The position numbers and the translations under genes are program-made. Positions 44,648 to 52,146 of a stretch of 63,126 bases of DNA are shown one piece after another; position 1 is the first letter of the stretch, and each line of letters starts with the position of its first letter. The notes beneath the pieces are model-generated. The model was given only the letters and a program-made list of their open reading frames with translations, was not told the origin of the DNA and did not search any database. This DNA is from Tepidibacter mesophilus (GTDB lineage: Bacteria > Bacillota > Clostridia > Peptostreptococcales > Peptostreptococcaceae): the NCBI RefSeq assembly GCF_002724055.1, contig NZ_BDQY01000020.1, forward strand, positions 1-63,126, in the 5' to 3' direction.

Positions 44648-46564
44648 CTAATTTTTTAAAGCTACATTATTTTCTTTTATATGATTTATATTGAAATTAA
44701 GTCCTTTAAGCTTATAAAATAATATATCCTGCTTAATATTATCTGAATTCTTATTAAATATATATTCTATCTTTTCATAAATGATTCTCTTTTTAGTATT
44801 ACTCTGCTTGTTGAATATATATTTTCTGAGTTTATTATGGGTGAATACATATTTATTTTTACCGCTATTTACATCTTCTTTTATAATATTTTTTACTTCT
44901 AATTCATCTAAATAATCTATTAACTCAAGCTGAGATTTACCCGTTATAAGCTTTAATATATTTATATTAAAACCTTCTAAAAATATAGATGCTATATCAA
45001 GTATTTTAATTGATTCGCAAGATAAATCACTTAAAACGCTCTTTAGCATTTGGATACATTTATCAGACATTGTATCTTTATTTTGATTGTCTATATTATC
45101 TATAATTTCATTAATAAAGAATATATTTCCTTCACTTTCTTTATACACTTTATCTGATATGTTTTTGTCAAATTTACATTTAGAGATTTTTAATTTACAT
45201 ATTTCGTATACCTGCCTTTGATCAAATCTCTTAAGCTGTATATTTATCAATTTCTCATTTTTAATCATAAAATTCTTAAATCTATCTATATTATATTCAT
45301 AAGAAGTTCGAGCAGTCGCTATTAAATTTATATCGTCTTGTCTTATAAGTAGACTCTTTAGTAAATTTATACTGGTCTTATCCATCCAATGTATATCATC
45401 TACTAATATCACAATTTTTTTGTTTTTAGATACCTTTTCAACTATATTTACTATAGTATTTTTTATTAATTCAAGTTTCAATAAATCTAATTTTTCATAT
45501 TTGTCGTGGTTCATATCAAATATAGGAAATATAGTGTCTATATTTTTTTTCCAAGACTTCGGTATATTTATATTTTGATCTTTTATTATCTTATTCAAAT
45601 TTATAAGTATATCATTCCATGGCTTTAATAAGCTTTCTCGTTCCCCTTCATAGCAAGTTATATCTATTATATAAGATTTTTTTTTGTTAACATTATTTAT
45701 AAACTCATCTTTAATCTTTGTTTTTCCTATTCCAAATTCACCTGTTATAAGTATTGATTTTGAATCTTCTCCTTTTATAAATTTATTGTAATTATCAAGT
45801 ATATACTTTATTTCTTCCTCTCTATAATAAAATAAGCTCTCTTTTTTAAATTCTATTTGGCTTATATTTTTTTCATTTAATATTTTTTTATACAAATTAT
45901 AAGTCTTATCATCTGGTTTTATTCCAAGCTCTAAATCTAGCATTTTCTCTAACCTATAGTATAAGTTTATTGCCTTATAAAAAAATCCCTGCTCGTAATA
46001 TATATTCATCAAAGCCCTGTAGGCTCTTTCATCAAATTCATCCTCATTCATAAATGCTTTTGCACATACTAAAGCTTCTTCGTACTTTCTTTTTTTCATC
46101 AACAATTTAGTCTTATTATATAATCTATCTATATTCATATCTTTATATTTTTGTCTTTTACTATTTATCCACCAATTAAAATTTTCATTATTTTTTAATA
46201 TAAGTCCTTTTAAAAATTCGCACTTCCCATTTTCAAAATATATATCTTCTTTATTTAAAAAATCATTTAAATCTGTTTTTATATGTGTCTGTGGATTTAT
46301 ACTAACAGTGCTTTTTTTAGGGGATATTATTATATCCATATTAAATACTTTTCTTATTTGATACATTGCATTTCTAAGGTTTTTCTTAGCAGTACTCTCC
46401 TTTGAATCCTCCCATAAAAGGTTGACAAGCTCATCTCGGGTAGCTTCTTCGTTTATTACTAAATAATAAAAGAGTGCCTCCGTTTTTTTATAAGGAAAAC
46501 AAATAATATCATTATTCTTAGATACACTATGATTATTAAAAAATTTTATATTTATAATATCCAT
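44648..46564 (-). CDS. BTAD/AAA-type transcriptional regulator
   Basis: A 638-residue signal-transduction ATPase. Residues 1-90 form an OmpR-like winged helix (TRDELVNLLWEDSKESTAKK), 95-235 a bacterial transcriptional activator domain (ALVCAKAFMNEDEFDERAYR), and 245-500 an AAA/STAND ATPase with Walker A ITGEFGIGKTKIKDE and Walker B KIVILVDDIHWMD. Resembles SARP/AfsR-type activators. It lies just downstream of hutH, but the 100-bp gap leaves it open whether it controls histidine use, the adjacent DnaB-core gene, or something else. Confidence 0.8.
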   Translation of the reverse strand: MDIINIKFFNNHSVSKNNDIICFPYKKTEALFYYLVINEEATRDELVNLLWEDSKESTAKKNLRNAMYQIRKVFNMDIIISPKKSTVSINPQTHIKTDLNDFLNKEDIYFENGKCEFLKGLILKNNENFNWWINSKRQKYKDMNIDRLYNKTKLLMKKRKYEEALVCAKAFMNEDEFDERAYRALMNIYYEQGFFYKAINLYYRLEKMLDLELGIKPDDKTYNLYKKILNEKNISQIEFKKESLFYYREEEIKYILDNYNKFIKGEDSKSILITGEFGIGKTKIKDEFINNVNKKKSYIIDITCYEGERESLLKPWNDILINLNKIIKDQNINIPKSWKKNIDTIFPIFDMNHDKYEKLDLLKLELIKNTIVNIVEKVSKNKKIVILVDDIHWMDKTSINLLKSLLIRQDDINLIATARTSYEYNIDRFKNFMIKNEKLINIQLKRFDQRQVYEICKLKISKCKFDKNISDKVYKESEGNIFFINEIIDNIDNQNKDTMSDKCIQMLKSVLSDLSCESIKILDIASIFLEGFNINILKLITGKSQLELIDYLDELEVKNIIKEDVNSGKNKYVFTHNKLRKYIFNKQSNTKKRIIYEKIEYIFNKNSDNIKQDILFYKLKGLNFNINHIKENNVALKN

Positions 46565-46670
46565 AACTATAACCCTCTTTTTATTAATTATATTTTATAA
46601 GTTCTGTATTTTTAAACAATAAATGGTATAGATTTAAAACTATACCATTCATTATATTTAATAAAACATC

Positions 46671-48197
46671 TTAATTAAGTTTTCCTATCTTTTCTTCTAT
46701 TTTATCAACTATTATATTTGAGATTATCAAATCTTCACATTTGTTTATTTCTTTATACATTATTATATCTTCTTCTATAGTCTTAGTCTTTTCTCTTATA
46801 AGTTCATAAGCTATATTAGTTCCAGTTCCAAGACTTTTGTTCTCATTAAGGTCTATTCCTTGTGCTGCTCCTAGCATTTCCATAGCAAGTACCTTTCTTA
46901 CATTTTCCATTACTTCTCTAGCCTTTCTAGCTGCTATAGTACCCATAGATACATGATCCTCTTGATTTGCTGATGATGGTATAGAATCAACACTTGCTGG
47001 ATGTGCTAATACCTTATTCTCAGAAACAAGTGAAGCAGCAGAATATTGAACTATCATAAATCCAGAATTTAGTCCTCCCTTTTTAGTTAAAAATGCAGGA
47101 AGTCCTCCTAATGTAGGATTTACAAGTCTTTCAAGCCTTCTCTCTGACACATTTGCAATCTCAGCTAAAGCTATAGCTAAAAAATCAAAGCTTAAAGCCA
47201 TAGGTTGTCCATGGAAATTCCCTCCTGATATAACTTCCTCTACCTCAGGGAATATAAGAGGGTTATCAGTTGCAGCATTTATTTCAATCTCTACTCTTTT
47301 CTTTATATAATTAATAGCATCCTTACTAGCTCCATGAATCTGAGGAGTACATCTTAATGTATATGCATCTTGAACTCTAATTTCTCCTTGAGTTGTAGTC
47401 ATCTTACTATTTTCTAGTATATTTAAAATATTTTTAGCTGCATTTATTTGACCTTCATGACCCCTAACTTCATGTACCTTTTTATCAAAAGCTGTAACTA
47501 TTCCATTAAGAGCTTCCATAGTAAGTGCTGCAGCGATATCTGCAGTTTTTAATAAATTAACTGCATCATATACTGTTAATGCTCCAACAGCAGTCATTAC
47601 CTGAGTTCCATTTATAAGTGCAAGACCTTCTTTTGATGTCAGTTCCACAGGTTTTATATCAACTTTGTTTAAAGCATCTATACCGTTTATTTTTTCTCCT
47701 TTATATATAGCTTCTCCTTCACCAATCATAACTAAAACCATATGAGAAAGTGGTGCTAAATCTCCGGATGCACCAAGTGATCCTTTTTGTGGTATTAATG
47801 GATGAACTCCTTCGTTTAACATTTTAATAAGAGTATTTAAAGTATTTAATCTTATTCCTGAATATCCCTTAGCTAGATTGTTTATTCTAAGAAGCATTAT
47901 GCTTCTCGAAACCTCTTCATCAAAGTATTCTCCTACCCCACAAGAATGACTTATTATTAGATTTCTTTGTAATGTTTTAGTCTCTTCTTTACTTATAACA
48001 ACGTCAGAAAATTTGCCAAATCCTGTAGTTATTCCATAAACTATCTTTTCCTCATCAACAAACTTATCAACTATATTTCTAGCTTTTATAACTTTTTCCT
48101 CTGATTCTTTAGTAAGTTCTACCTTGTATCCATTTCTAGCTACATTGATAACATCTTCAATAGTTAAACTCTTCCCGTCTATATATATCTTATTCAA
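46671..48197 (-). CDS. hutH: Histidine ammonia-lyase
   Basis: Deaminates L-histidine to urocanate, the first step of the hut pathway. 508 residues. The MIO prosthetic group forms from A143-S144-G145 in GSLGASGDLAPLSHM. Other family stretches: YGITTGFGKFSD near 54 and NFHGQPMALSFD near 330. AAGGGGGG precedes ATG. It is alone, about 10 kb from hutU-ftcD-hutI-fchA, with cotS and ugd genes between. The 255-bp region upstream contains GCAC-CACT-GTGC (about 48361-48373), a possible operator. Confidence 0.97.
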   Translation of the reverse strand: MNKIYIDGKSLTIEDVINVARNGYKVELTKESEEKVIKARNIVDKFVDEEKIVYGITTGFGKFSDVVISKEETKTLQRNLIISHSCGVGEYFDEEVSRSIMLLRINNLAKGYSGIRLNTLNTLIKMLNEGVHPLIPQKGSLGASGDLAPLSHMVLVMIGEGEAIYKGEKINGIDALNKVDIKPVELTSKEGLALINGTQVMTAVGALTVYDAVNLLKTADIAAALTMEALNGIVTAFDKKVHEVRGHEGQINAAKNILNILENSKMTTTQGEIRVQDAYTLRCTPQIHGASKDAINYIKKRVEIEINAATDNPLIFPEVEEVISGGNFHGQPMALSFDFLAIALAEIANVSERRLERLVNPTLGGLPAFLTKKGGLNSGFMIVQYSAASLVSENKVLAHPASVDSIPSSANQEDHVSMGTIAARKAREVMENVRKVLAMEMLGAAQGIDLNENKSLGTGTNIAYELIREKTKTIEEDIIMYKEINKCEDLIISNIIVDKIEEKIGKLN

Positions 48198-48431
48198 AGT
48201 AATACCCCCCTTTTTGAAATTATCTAAAAATTCATTTTGTTTATAATTTATTCTATATTCGTAATCATTTTCCCTTTATCTTTTTGATATATTTTGCAAA
48301 ATATTTATGGTTTTTACATTTTATGTAAATCAACACACATCGCTGTATCACTTTATTTGAGCACAGTGGTGCATTTTTTAAACCTCTTATTCGACATTAA
48401 ATTATGGGTTTTAAATAAAAAAAATGTACAA

Positions 48432-48461
48432 AAAAAATAGGTCATATATGACCTATTTTTT
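48432..48461 (-). terminator. Terminator of the LacI-family gene
   Basis: AAAAAATAGGTCATATATGACCTATTTTTT palindrome split across the stop codon; T-rich on the minus strand. Confidence 0.8.
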
Positions 48462-49454
48462 AAGAACACTTTGTCTTTCTACAAGACTATACGGAAGAAG
48501 AATTTTCTTATCTTCTAATCCCTCACCATTTATCATCTTAACTATCATTCTAATAGATACAGCTCCCATATCATATATAGGCTGTTTAATAGTAGTAAGT
48601 GCTGGTCTATATAAAGATGCTAATTTAATATCATTATAGCCTGATACAGATATATCTTCTGGCACCTTATACCCAGCATCTAATATACAATTTATAACCC
48701 CTACTGCTATTTCATCATGAGATGCAAATACTGCATCTGGTATATCCTTTGCTTCAATAAGCTCACTCATAAGATAATATCCAGATTCACTAGTTGCATC
48801 TCCTTCTTTTACAAGATTTTCATCAATTTCTATATCAGATTCTTCTAATGCTTTTTCATATCCTCTATATCTATCTGAATCCATTATACTATCTTGTACA
48901 GATGATTTCATAAATGCTATTTTTTTATTACCGTTTTCTATTAGGTATTTTGTCATATCATATGATGCTTCAAAATTGTTAATACTTACAGAATAGACAT
49001 CAAATTCACTTGCATTCTTACTTATGTATACAGCTGGTATATTTGCTTTTTCTATTACATCTACATGGTCTTGATTCATCTTCCATGATACAAATATTAT
49101 ACCTGCCACCTGCTTTGATTTTAAAAGATTAATATATTTTAATTCTTCATCAGGTTCTCCATAACTATTACATAAAACAATATCATAATTATATATCTTA
49201 CCCACTTCTTCTATTCCATTAAGTAATTCTCCCATAAAAAAATCAGATATATCCGGTACTATTACTCCTATCAACTGACTTTTCTTGGTTACTAAGCTTC
49301 TAGCTAGTGGATTTGGAACATATCCCGTTTCTTCTATTATTTTTAATACTCTTTGTCTTATTTCATTGCTTACAGGCTTCGAATTGTTGATTACCCTCGA
49401 AACTGTCGATATAGAAACTCCTGCTTTTCTAGCTACATCCTTTATAGTAATCAT
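48453..49454 (-). CDS. LacI-family transcriptional regulator
   Basis: A 333-residue repressor. Residues 1-50 are the LacI helix-turn-helix and hinge (TIKDVARKAGVSISTVSRVI), 60-333 a periplasmic-binding-like effector domain (LIGVIVPDISDFFMGELLNG, PALTTIKQPIYDMG). It resembles the CcpA-like branch, but effector residues cannot be read with confidence. ATG at 49454 follows AGAGGAAGTG. Upstream of hutH in the same direction, it could regulate hutH or a remote sugar regulon. Confidence 0.88.
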   Translation of the reverse strand: MITIKDVARKAGVSISTVSRVINNSKPVSNEIRQRVLKIIEETGYVPNPLARSLVTKKSQLIGVIVPDISDFFMGELLNGIEEVGKIYNYDIVLCNSYGEPDEELKYINLLKSKQVAGIIFVSWKMNQDHVDVIEKANIPAVYISKNASEFDVYSVSINNFEASYDMTKYLIENGNKKIAFMKSSVQDSIMDSDRYRGYEKALEESDIEIDENLVKEGDATSESGYYLMSELIEAKDIPDAVFASHDEIAVGVINCILDAGYKVPEDISVSGYNDIKLASLYRPALTTIKQPIYDMGAVSIRMIVKMINGEGLEDKKILLPYSLVERQSVLKK

Positions 49455-49553
49455 TGTATCACTTCCTCTCATACTTTAAATTTTTTCCTTATTTAAAGTT
49501 TATATTCTCTATATTTATTAAATGTTAATTATACCACTTATTTATGTAAAAAA

Positions 49554-49583
49554 CAAAGAGCTAGATTTTAATCTAACTCTTTG
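49554..49583 (-). terminator. Terminator after microprotein gene 1
   Basis: CAAAGAG-TAGATT pairs with AATCTA-CTCTTTG; the minus strand continues TTTTTTAC. Confidence 0.75.
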
Positions 49584-49598
49584 CTTGTATTTTTAATA

Positions 49599-49760
49599 TT
49601 AATGACAATCAAACTCGTTGCAAGAACAAAGTATTAATATTAATATTAAGAATGGGATCCAATCACATATATCAAGATCATCTAAACAATCTTGGAATAT
49701 TAAGAATAAGAAGAATAACGCTATAATCCACCAACCATCAAAGTCTTTAAAACAACCCAT
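49599..49760 (-). CDS. Cys/Trp-rich membrane microprotein, copy 1 of 3
   Basis: 53 residues. It begins MGCFKDFDGWWIIALFFLF, has a charged centre (DCLDDLDICDW), a second hydrophobic stretch (IPFLILILILC), and ends CSCNEFDCH. So it has two membrane-spanning segments with a short acidic loop and a Cys-rich tail. Ribosome site AAGGGGG. A sigma-K-like promoter with exact spacing and a 5' hairpin precede it. No known family recognized. Predicted to enter a spore membrane or coat layer late in sporulation. Confidence 0.82.
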   Translation of the reverse strand: MGCFKDFDGWWIIALFFLFLIFQDCLDDLDICDWIPFLILILILCSCNEFDCH

Positions 49761-49803
49761 AATCTTACCCCCTTATAATTTTGAAGGAATATCCTTCTTG
49801 ATA

Positions 49804-49831
49804 TATACTATGATTTTAGTTATTGATTTGT
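49804..49831 (-). promoter_or_regulatory. Sigma-K-like promoter, microprotein 1
   Basis: ACA (49829-49831), 16 bp, CATAGTATA (49804-49812) on the minus strand. A GAAGGnnnnnCCTTC hairpin (49783-49797) starts at the predicted transcript end. Confidence 0.65.
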
Positions 49832-49862
49832 TATTAATTTATTGTTGATTTTTTTCTAAATA

Positions 49863-50024
49863 TTAGCAACATTCAAACTCATTGCAAGAACAAAGTATCA
49901 TTACTAATATTAAGAACGGAATCCAGTCACATATATCTACGTCTTGAATTGTATCTTGGAACAATACAAATAAAAAGAATAACGCTATAATCCACCAACC
50001 ATCAAAATCTCTTAAGCAACCCAT
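49863..50024 (-). CDS. Cys/Trp-rich membrane microprotein, copy 2 of 3
   Basis: 53 residues, MGCLRDFDGWWIIALFFLFV, loop FQDTIQDVDICDW, second segment IPFLILVMILC, tail CSCNEFECC. AAGGAGG precedes ATG. Same promoter plus hairpin arrangement as the other copies. Each copy is a separate transcription unit rather than one operon, because every copy has its own -35/-10 and ribosome site. Confidence 0.82.
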   Translation of the reverse strand: MGCLRDFDGWWIIALFFLFVLFQDTIQDVDICDWIPFLILVMILCSCNEFECC

Positions 50025-50078
50025 AATATTACCTCCTTAATAATCTAAAATTAATTTGAAGGTTTTGCCTTCTTAATA

Positions 50079-50106
50079 TATACTATGAATTTGCCTTATA
50101 ATTTGT
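50079..50106 (-). promoter_or_regulatory. Sigma-K-like promoter, microprotein 2
   Basis: ACA (50104-50106), 16 bp, CATAGTATA (50079-50087) on the minus strand. The -35 touches the stop codon of copy 3. 5' hairpin GAAGGttttgCCTTC at 50058-50072. Confidence 0.65.
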
Positions 50107-50267
50107 TAACAGCAGTTAAATTCATCACCTGCACACAATATTAACACTAATATTAAGAACGGAATCCAATCGCATATATCAAGATCTTGTATACAATCTT
50201 GGAACAATACAAATAAGAAAAATAAAGCTATAATCCACCAACCATCAAAATCATTAAAACAACCCAT
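50106..50267 (-). CDS. Cys/Trp-rich membrane microprotein, copy 3 of 3
   Basis: 53 residues, MGCFNDFDGWWIIALFFLFV, loop FQDCIQDLDICDW, second segment IPFLILVLILC, tail AGDEFNCC. AAGGAGG precedes ATG. Its tail differs most from the others (CAGDEF in place of CSCNEF). The intact frames and mainly conservative substitutions across the three copies argue for selection. Confidence 0.82.
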   Translation of the reverse strand: MGCFNDFDGWWIIALFFLFVLFQDCIQDLDICDWIPFLILVLILCAGDEFNCC

Positions 50268-50309
50268 AATGTAACCTCCTTGTTTTTTTGAAGGTTATAC
50301 CTTCTCATA

Positions 50310-50337
50310 CATACTATGTACGTTAAGTTAATTTGGT
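50310..50337 (-). promoter_or_regulatory. Sigma-K-like promoter, microprotein 3
   Basis: ACC (50335-50337), 16 bp, CATAGTATG (50310-50318) on the minus strand; 5' hairpin GAAGGttataCCTTC at 50290-50304. Confidence 0.6.
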
Positions 50338-50426
50338 TAATACATATACATGAAAATTTTGTTTTTATGTATATTCCCTTTATAATGGCAACGAATCTTA
50401 GATAACTATGTTACTCAAAAAAAGGA

Positions 50427-50453
50427 AAAAAGCTAGTTAAAAACTAGCTTTTT
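50427..50453 (-). terminator. Terminator of the Gly/Cys microprotein gene
   Basis: AAAAAGCTAGTT, AAA, AACTAGCTTTTT, overlapping the stop; T-rich on the minus strand. Confidence 0.75.
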
Positions 50454-50661
50454 AGCACCCAAATCCACCGTCACAACAGCAAAGTAATATGATACCTATT
50501 AGTATTATAAATAAGAAGTTATTGTCATCGCCACATCCACCGAAAAAGTCAAAATCACAACAACAGAATAATACTAATAATAGTAGTATCCATATAAACC
50601 CACCATCGTCGTCGCATCCACCAAATAATCCACCTCTAAATAAATTCATCTTTTCACTCAT
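50452..50661 (-). CDS. Gly/Cys-rich membrane microprotein
   Basis: 69 residues with two hydrophobic segments (FIWILLLLVLFCCC and FLFIILIGIILLCCC) each ending in a Cys triplet, and Gly/Asp-rich linkers (GGCDDDGG, GGCGDDNN). ATG at 50661 follows GGAGG by 7 nt. Distinct in sequence from the three 53-residue proteins but alike in size, composition and promoter. Likely a spore membrane or coat component of the same set. Confidence 0.75.
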   Translation of the reverse strand: MSEKMNLFRGGLFGGCDDDGGFIWILLLLVLFCCCDFDFFGGCGDDNNFLFIILIGIILLCCCDGGFGC

Positions 50662-50709
50662 TTTATTACCTCCCATAAATTAATATTCAAAGGTTATTTC
50701 CTTCTCATT

Positions 50710-50737
50710 TATGTTATGAGGTTTTATCTAATTGTGT
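50710..50737 (-). promoter_or_regulatory. Sigma-K-like promoter, Gly/Cys microprotein
   Basis: ACA (50735-50737), 16 bp, CATAACATA (50710-50718) on the minus strand, lying within the 3' end of the upstream gene. Confidence 0.6.
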
Positions 50738-51148
50738 TACTCTTATAAGAATCTTTTTTAATTTTTTTTGTATTTCATTTTTAGATAGTTTATTGTATGT
50801 ATTATAGTCACTTATGTCTTGTTTTAGTTTGTGCTTATTATTTAATTTATTAATTATAGCTGTTTTTAATTTTTCTAACGAAATCATTTTATAATCAATA
50901 TATGTTTCAAGAGATTTATTATTTTTAATACTTGACATACCACTTTTCAGATTGTCTATTCGTTTTATGTATTCGCTAACATTATTTTGCGTAATGTAAT
51001 TTTTATTAAAATCTTCAACTATAAAATTAGTTTCTCTTATATATGGGTTTATATTGTTAACATCATTTATCAATTTATTCTGATAGATAGTTAGATTCAC
51101 ACAAAAAAACAATGAGTACAATATAAATATAGCTATAAATTTTCTCAT
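50714..51148 (-). CDS. Hypothetical membrane-anchored helical protein
   Basis: A 144-residue protein with an N-terminal basic-hydrophobic segment (MRKFIAIFILYSLFFCVNL), a signal anchor or signal peptide, then a Lys/Asn-rich helical region. ATG at 51148 follows AAGGAGG by 7 nt; an upstream ATG extension of 14 residues lacks such a site. No family recognized. The Gly/Cys microprotein promoter overlaps its last codons. Confidence 0.6.
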   Translation of the reverse strand: MRKFIAIFILYSLFFCVNLTIYQNKLINDVNNINPYIRETNFIVEDFNKNYITQNNVSEYIKRIDNLKSGMSSIKNNKSLETYIDYKMISLEKLKTAIINKLNNKHKLKQDISDYNTYNKLSKNEIQKKLKKILIRVTQLDKTS

Positions 51149-51393
51149 ATATTTCCTCCTTAGTATTACTTTAATTATATTTATATTCATATTTGTACAA
51201 GTTATTACACTTATTTAACTTAATATAAAGCAAAACATCCTTTAAAAGCTGTTAATTGCTTATCTTTAAAGTTAAAAAAATTTAGTTTTAAAGTTTTTAG
51301 CTTCCAAATAAAAAAATATATTGAAAAATTTTTAAACATGTAATAAACTACTATTAAAAATATTAGTTTATTATTGTTTAGGAGGTAACAAAT

Positions 51394-51621
51394 ATGTTTG
51401 AAAAAATAAAAGAGATAATAGCAGATCAATTAGGTGTAGATGATATAGATTCTATAACACCAACAACTTCTTTAGTTAATGACTTAGAAGCTGATTCTCT
51501 TGATGCTGTTGAAATAATGATGGCTCTTGAAGATGAGTTCGATATTGAAATTCCAGATGAGCAAGCTGAAAACTTCAAGAATATAGGAGATATATGTGCA
51601 TATATCGAAAATAATAAATAA
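51394..51621 (+). CDS. acpP: Acyl carrier protein
   Basis: 75 residues, acidic four-helix protein. Phosphopantetheine attaches at Ser35 in EADSLDAVEIMM. Carries growing acyl chains in fatty-acid synthesis. AGGAGG precedes ATG. It is monocistronic, not next to fab genes, and ends at its own terminator, so it may be the main ACP relocated or an additional copy. Confidence 0.93.
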   Translation: MFEKIKEIIADQLGVDDIDSITPTTSLVNDLEADSLDAVEIMMALEDEFDIEIPDEQAENFKNIGDICAYIENNK

Positions 51622-51631
51622 AAAAGATAAG

Positions 51632-51675
51632 AGGCTATCTCAAAATAGAAAGTAATTTCTATATAGAGATAGCCT
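51632..51675 (+). terminator. Terminator of acpP
   Basis: AGGCTATCTC pairs with GAGATAGCCT; an inner AGAAAGT hairpin; followed by TGTTTTATT. Confidence 0.65.
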
Positions 51676-51708
51676 GTTGTTTTATTCTATATATTAATCT
51701 TATATTTT

Positions 51709-51785
51709 CTCCAGTTCGTCTGTTAAAACATGAGCTAACATGTTTTGTCAATATAAAAATTGGCTTATGCCAATTTTCTAGTATT
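51709..51785. other. Two adjacent small palindromes
   Basis: AAAACATG-AGCTAA-CATGTTTT and AAAATTGGC-TTAT-GCCAATTTT lie between acpP and the riboswitch. Purpose unknown; no gene. Confidence 0.4.
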
Positions 51786-51920
51786 TTTAAATAATATATT
51801 TATAAGAATTACTAGCAAAATGATCTATTCGATATCATAATAGTAAAATTTTTCAATTTAGTCATTGACATTTCCATAGTAATTGATTATAATTATTTTT
51901 AAAATTAAATATTTTTAAGT

Positions 51921-52100
51921 AACTCTTATCAAGAGTGGCGGAGGGATCAGGCCCTATGAAGCCCAGCAACAGCTAGTATTTACTAGAAATGTGCTAATTC
52001 CTGCAGTAATATTACTGAGAGATGAGGGAATAAAATAGTTGTACATAACTATTCTAATCTAACAACCAATTCTCAAAGACTGTAGAAATGGTTGTTTTTT
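51921..52100 (+). promoter_or_regulatory. SAM-I (S-box) riboswitch with terminator
   Basis: The conserved S-box runs from CTCTTATCAAGAG (51923) through GTGGCGGAGGGA, GGCCCTATGAAGCCC, AGCAAC and ends with GAGATGAGGG (52019-52028). A competing hairpin AATAGTT/AACTATT (52034-52053) and a rho-independent terminator AACAACCA/TGGTTGTT with T-run (52061-52100) follow. Binding S-adenosylmethionine should favour termination and shut off the metY-hom-metA operon. Confidence 0.95.
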
Positions 52101-52146
52101 TTATTCTTCTCATTTTAAAATTAAAATTTTAAAAGGAGGATTAATT

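Noticed and set aside
48360-48374. GCAC-CACT-GTGC inverted repeat upstream of hutH as a definite operator
   Set aside because: Only four bp per arm; mentioned as a possibility in the hutH entry but too weak for a feature.
49599-50280. Regularly spaced repeats that could suggest a CRISPR-like array
   Set aside because: The repeats are coding (three intact paralogous frames with promoters), about 240 bp apart, with no short identical repeat/spacer pattern.
51220-51429. Minus-strand hydrophobic frame upstream of acpP
   Set aside because: Overlaps the acpP start and lacks a ribosome site; composition reflects AT-rich intergenic DNA.
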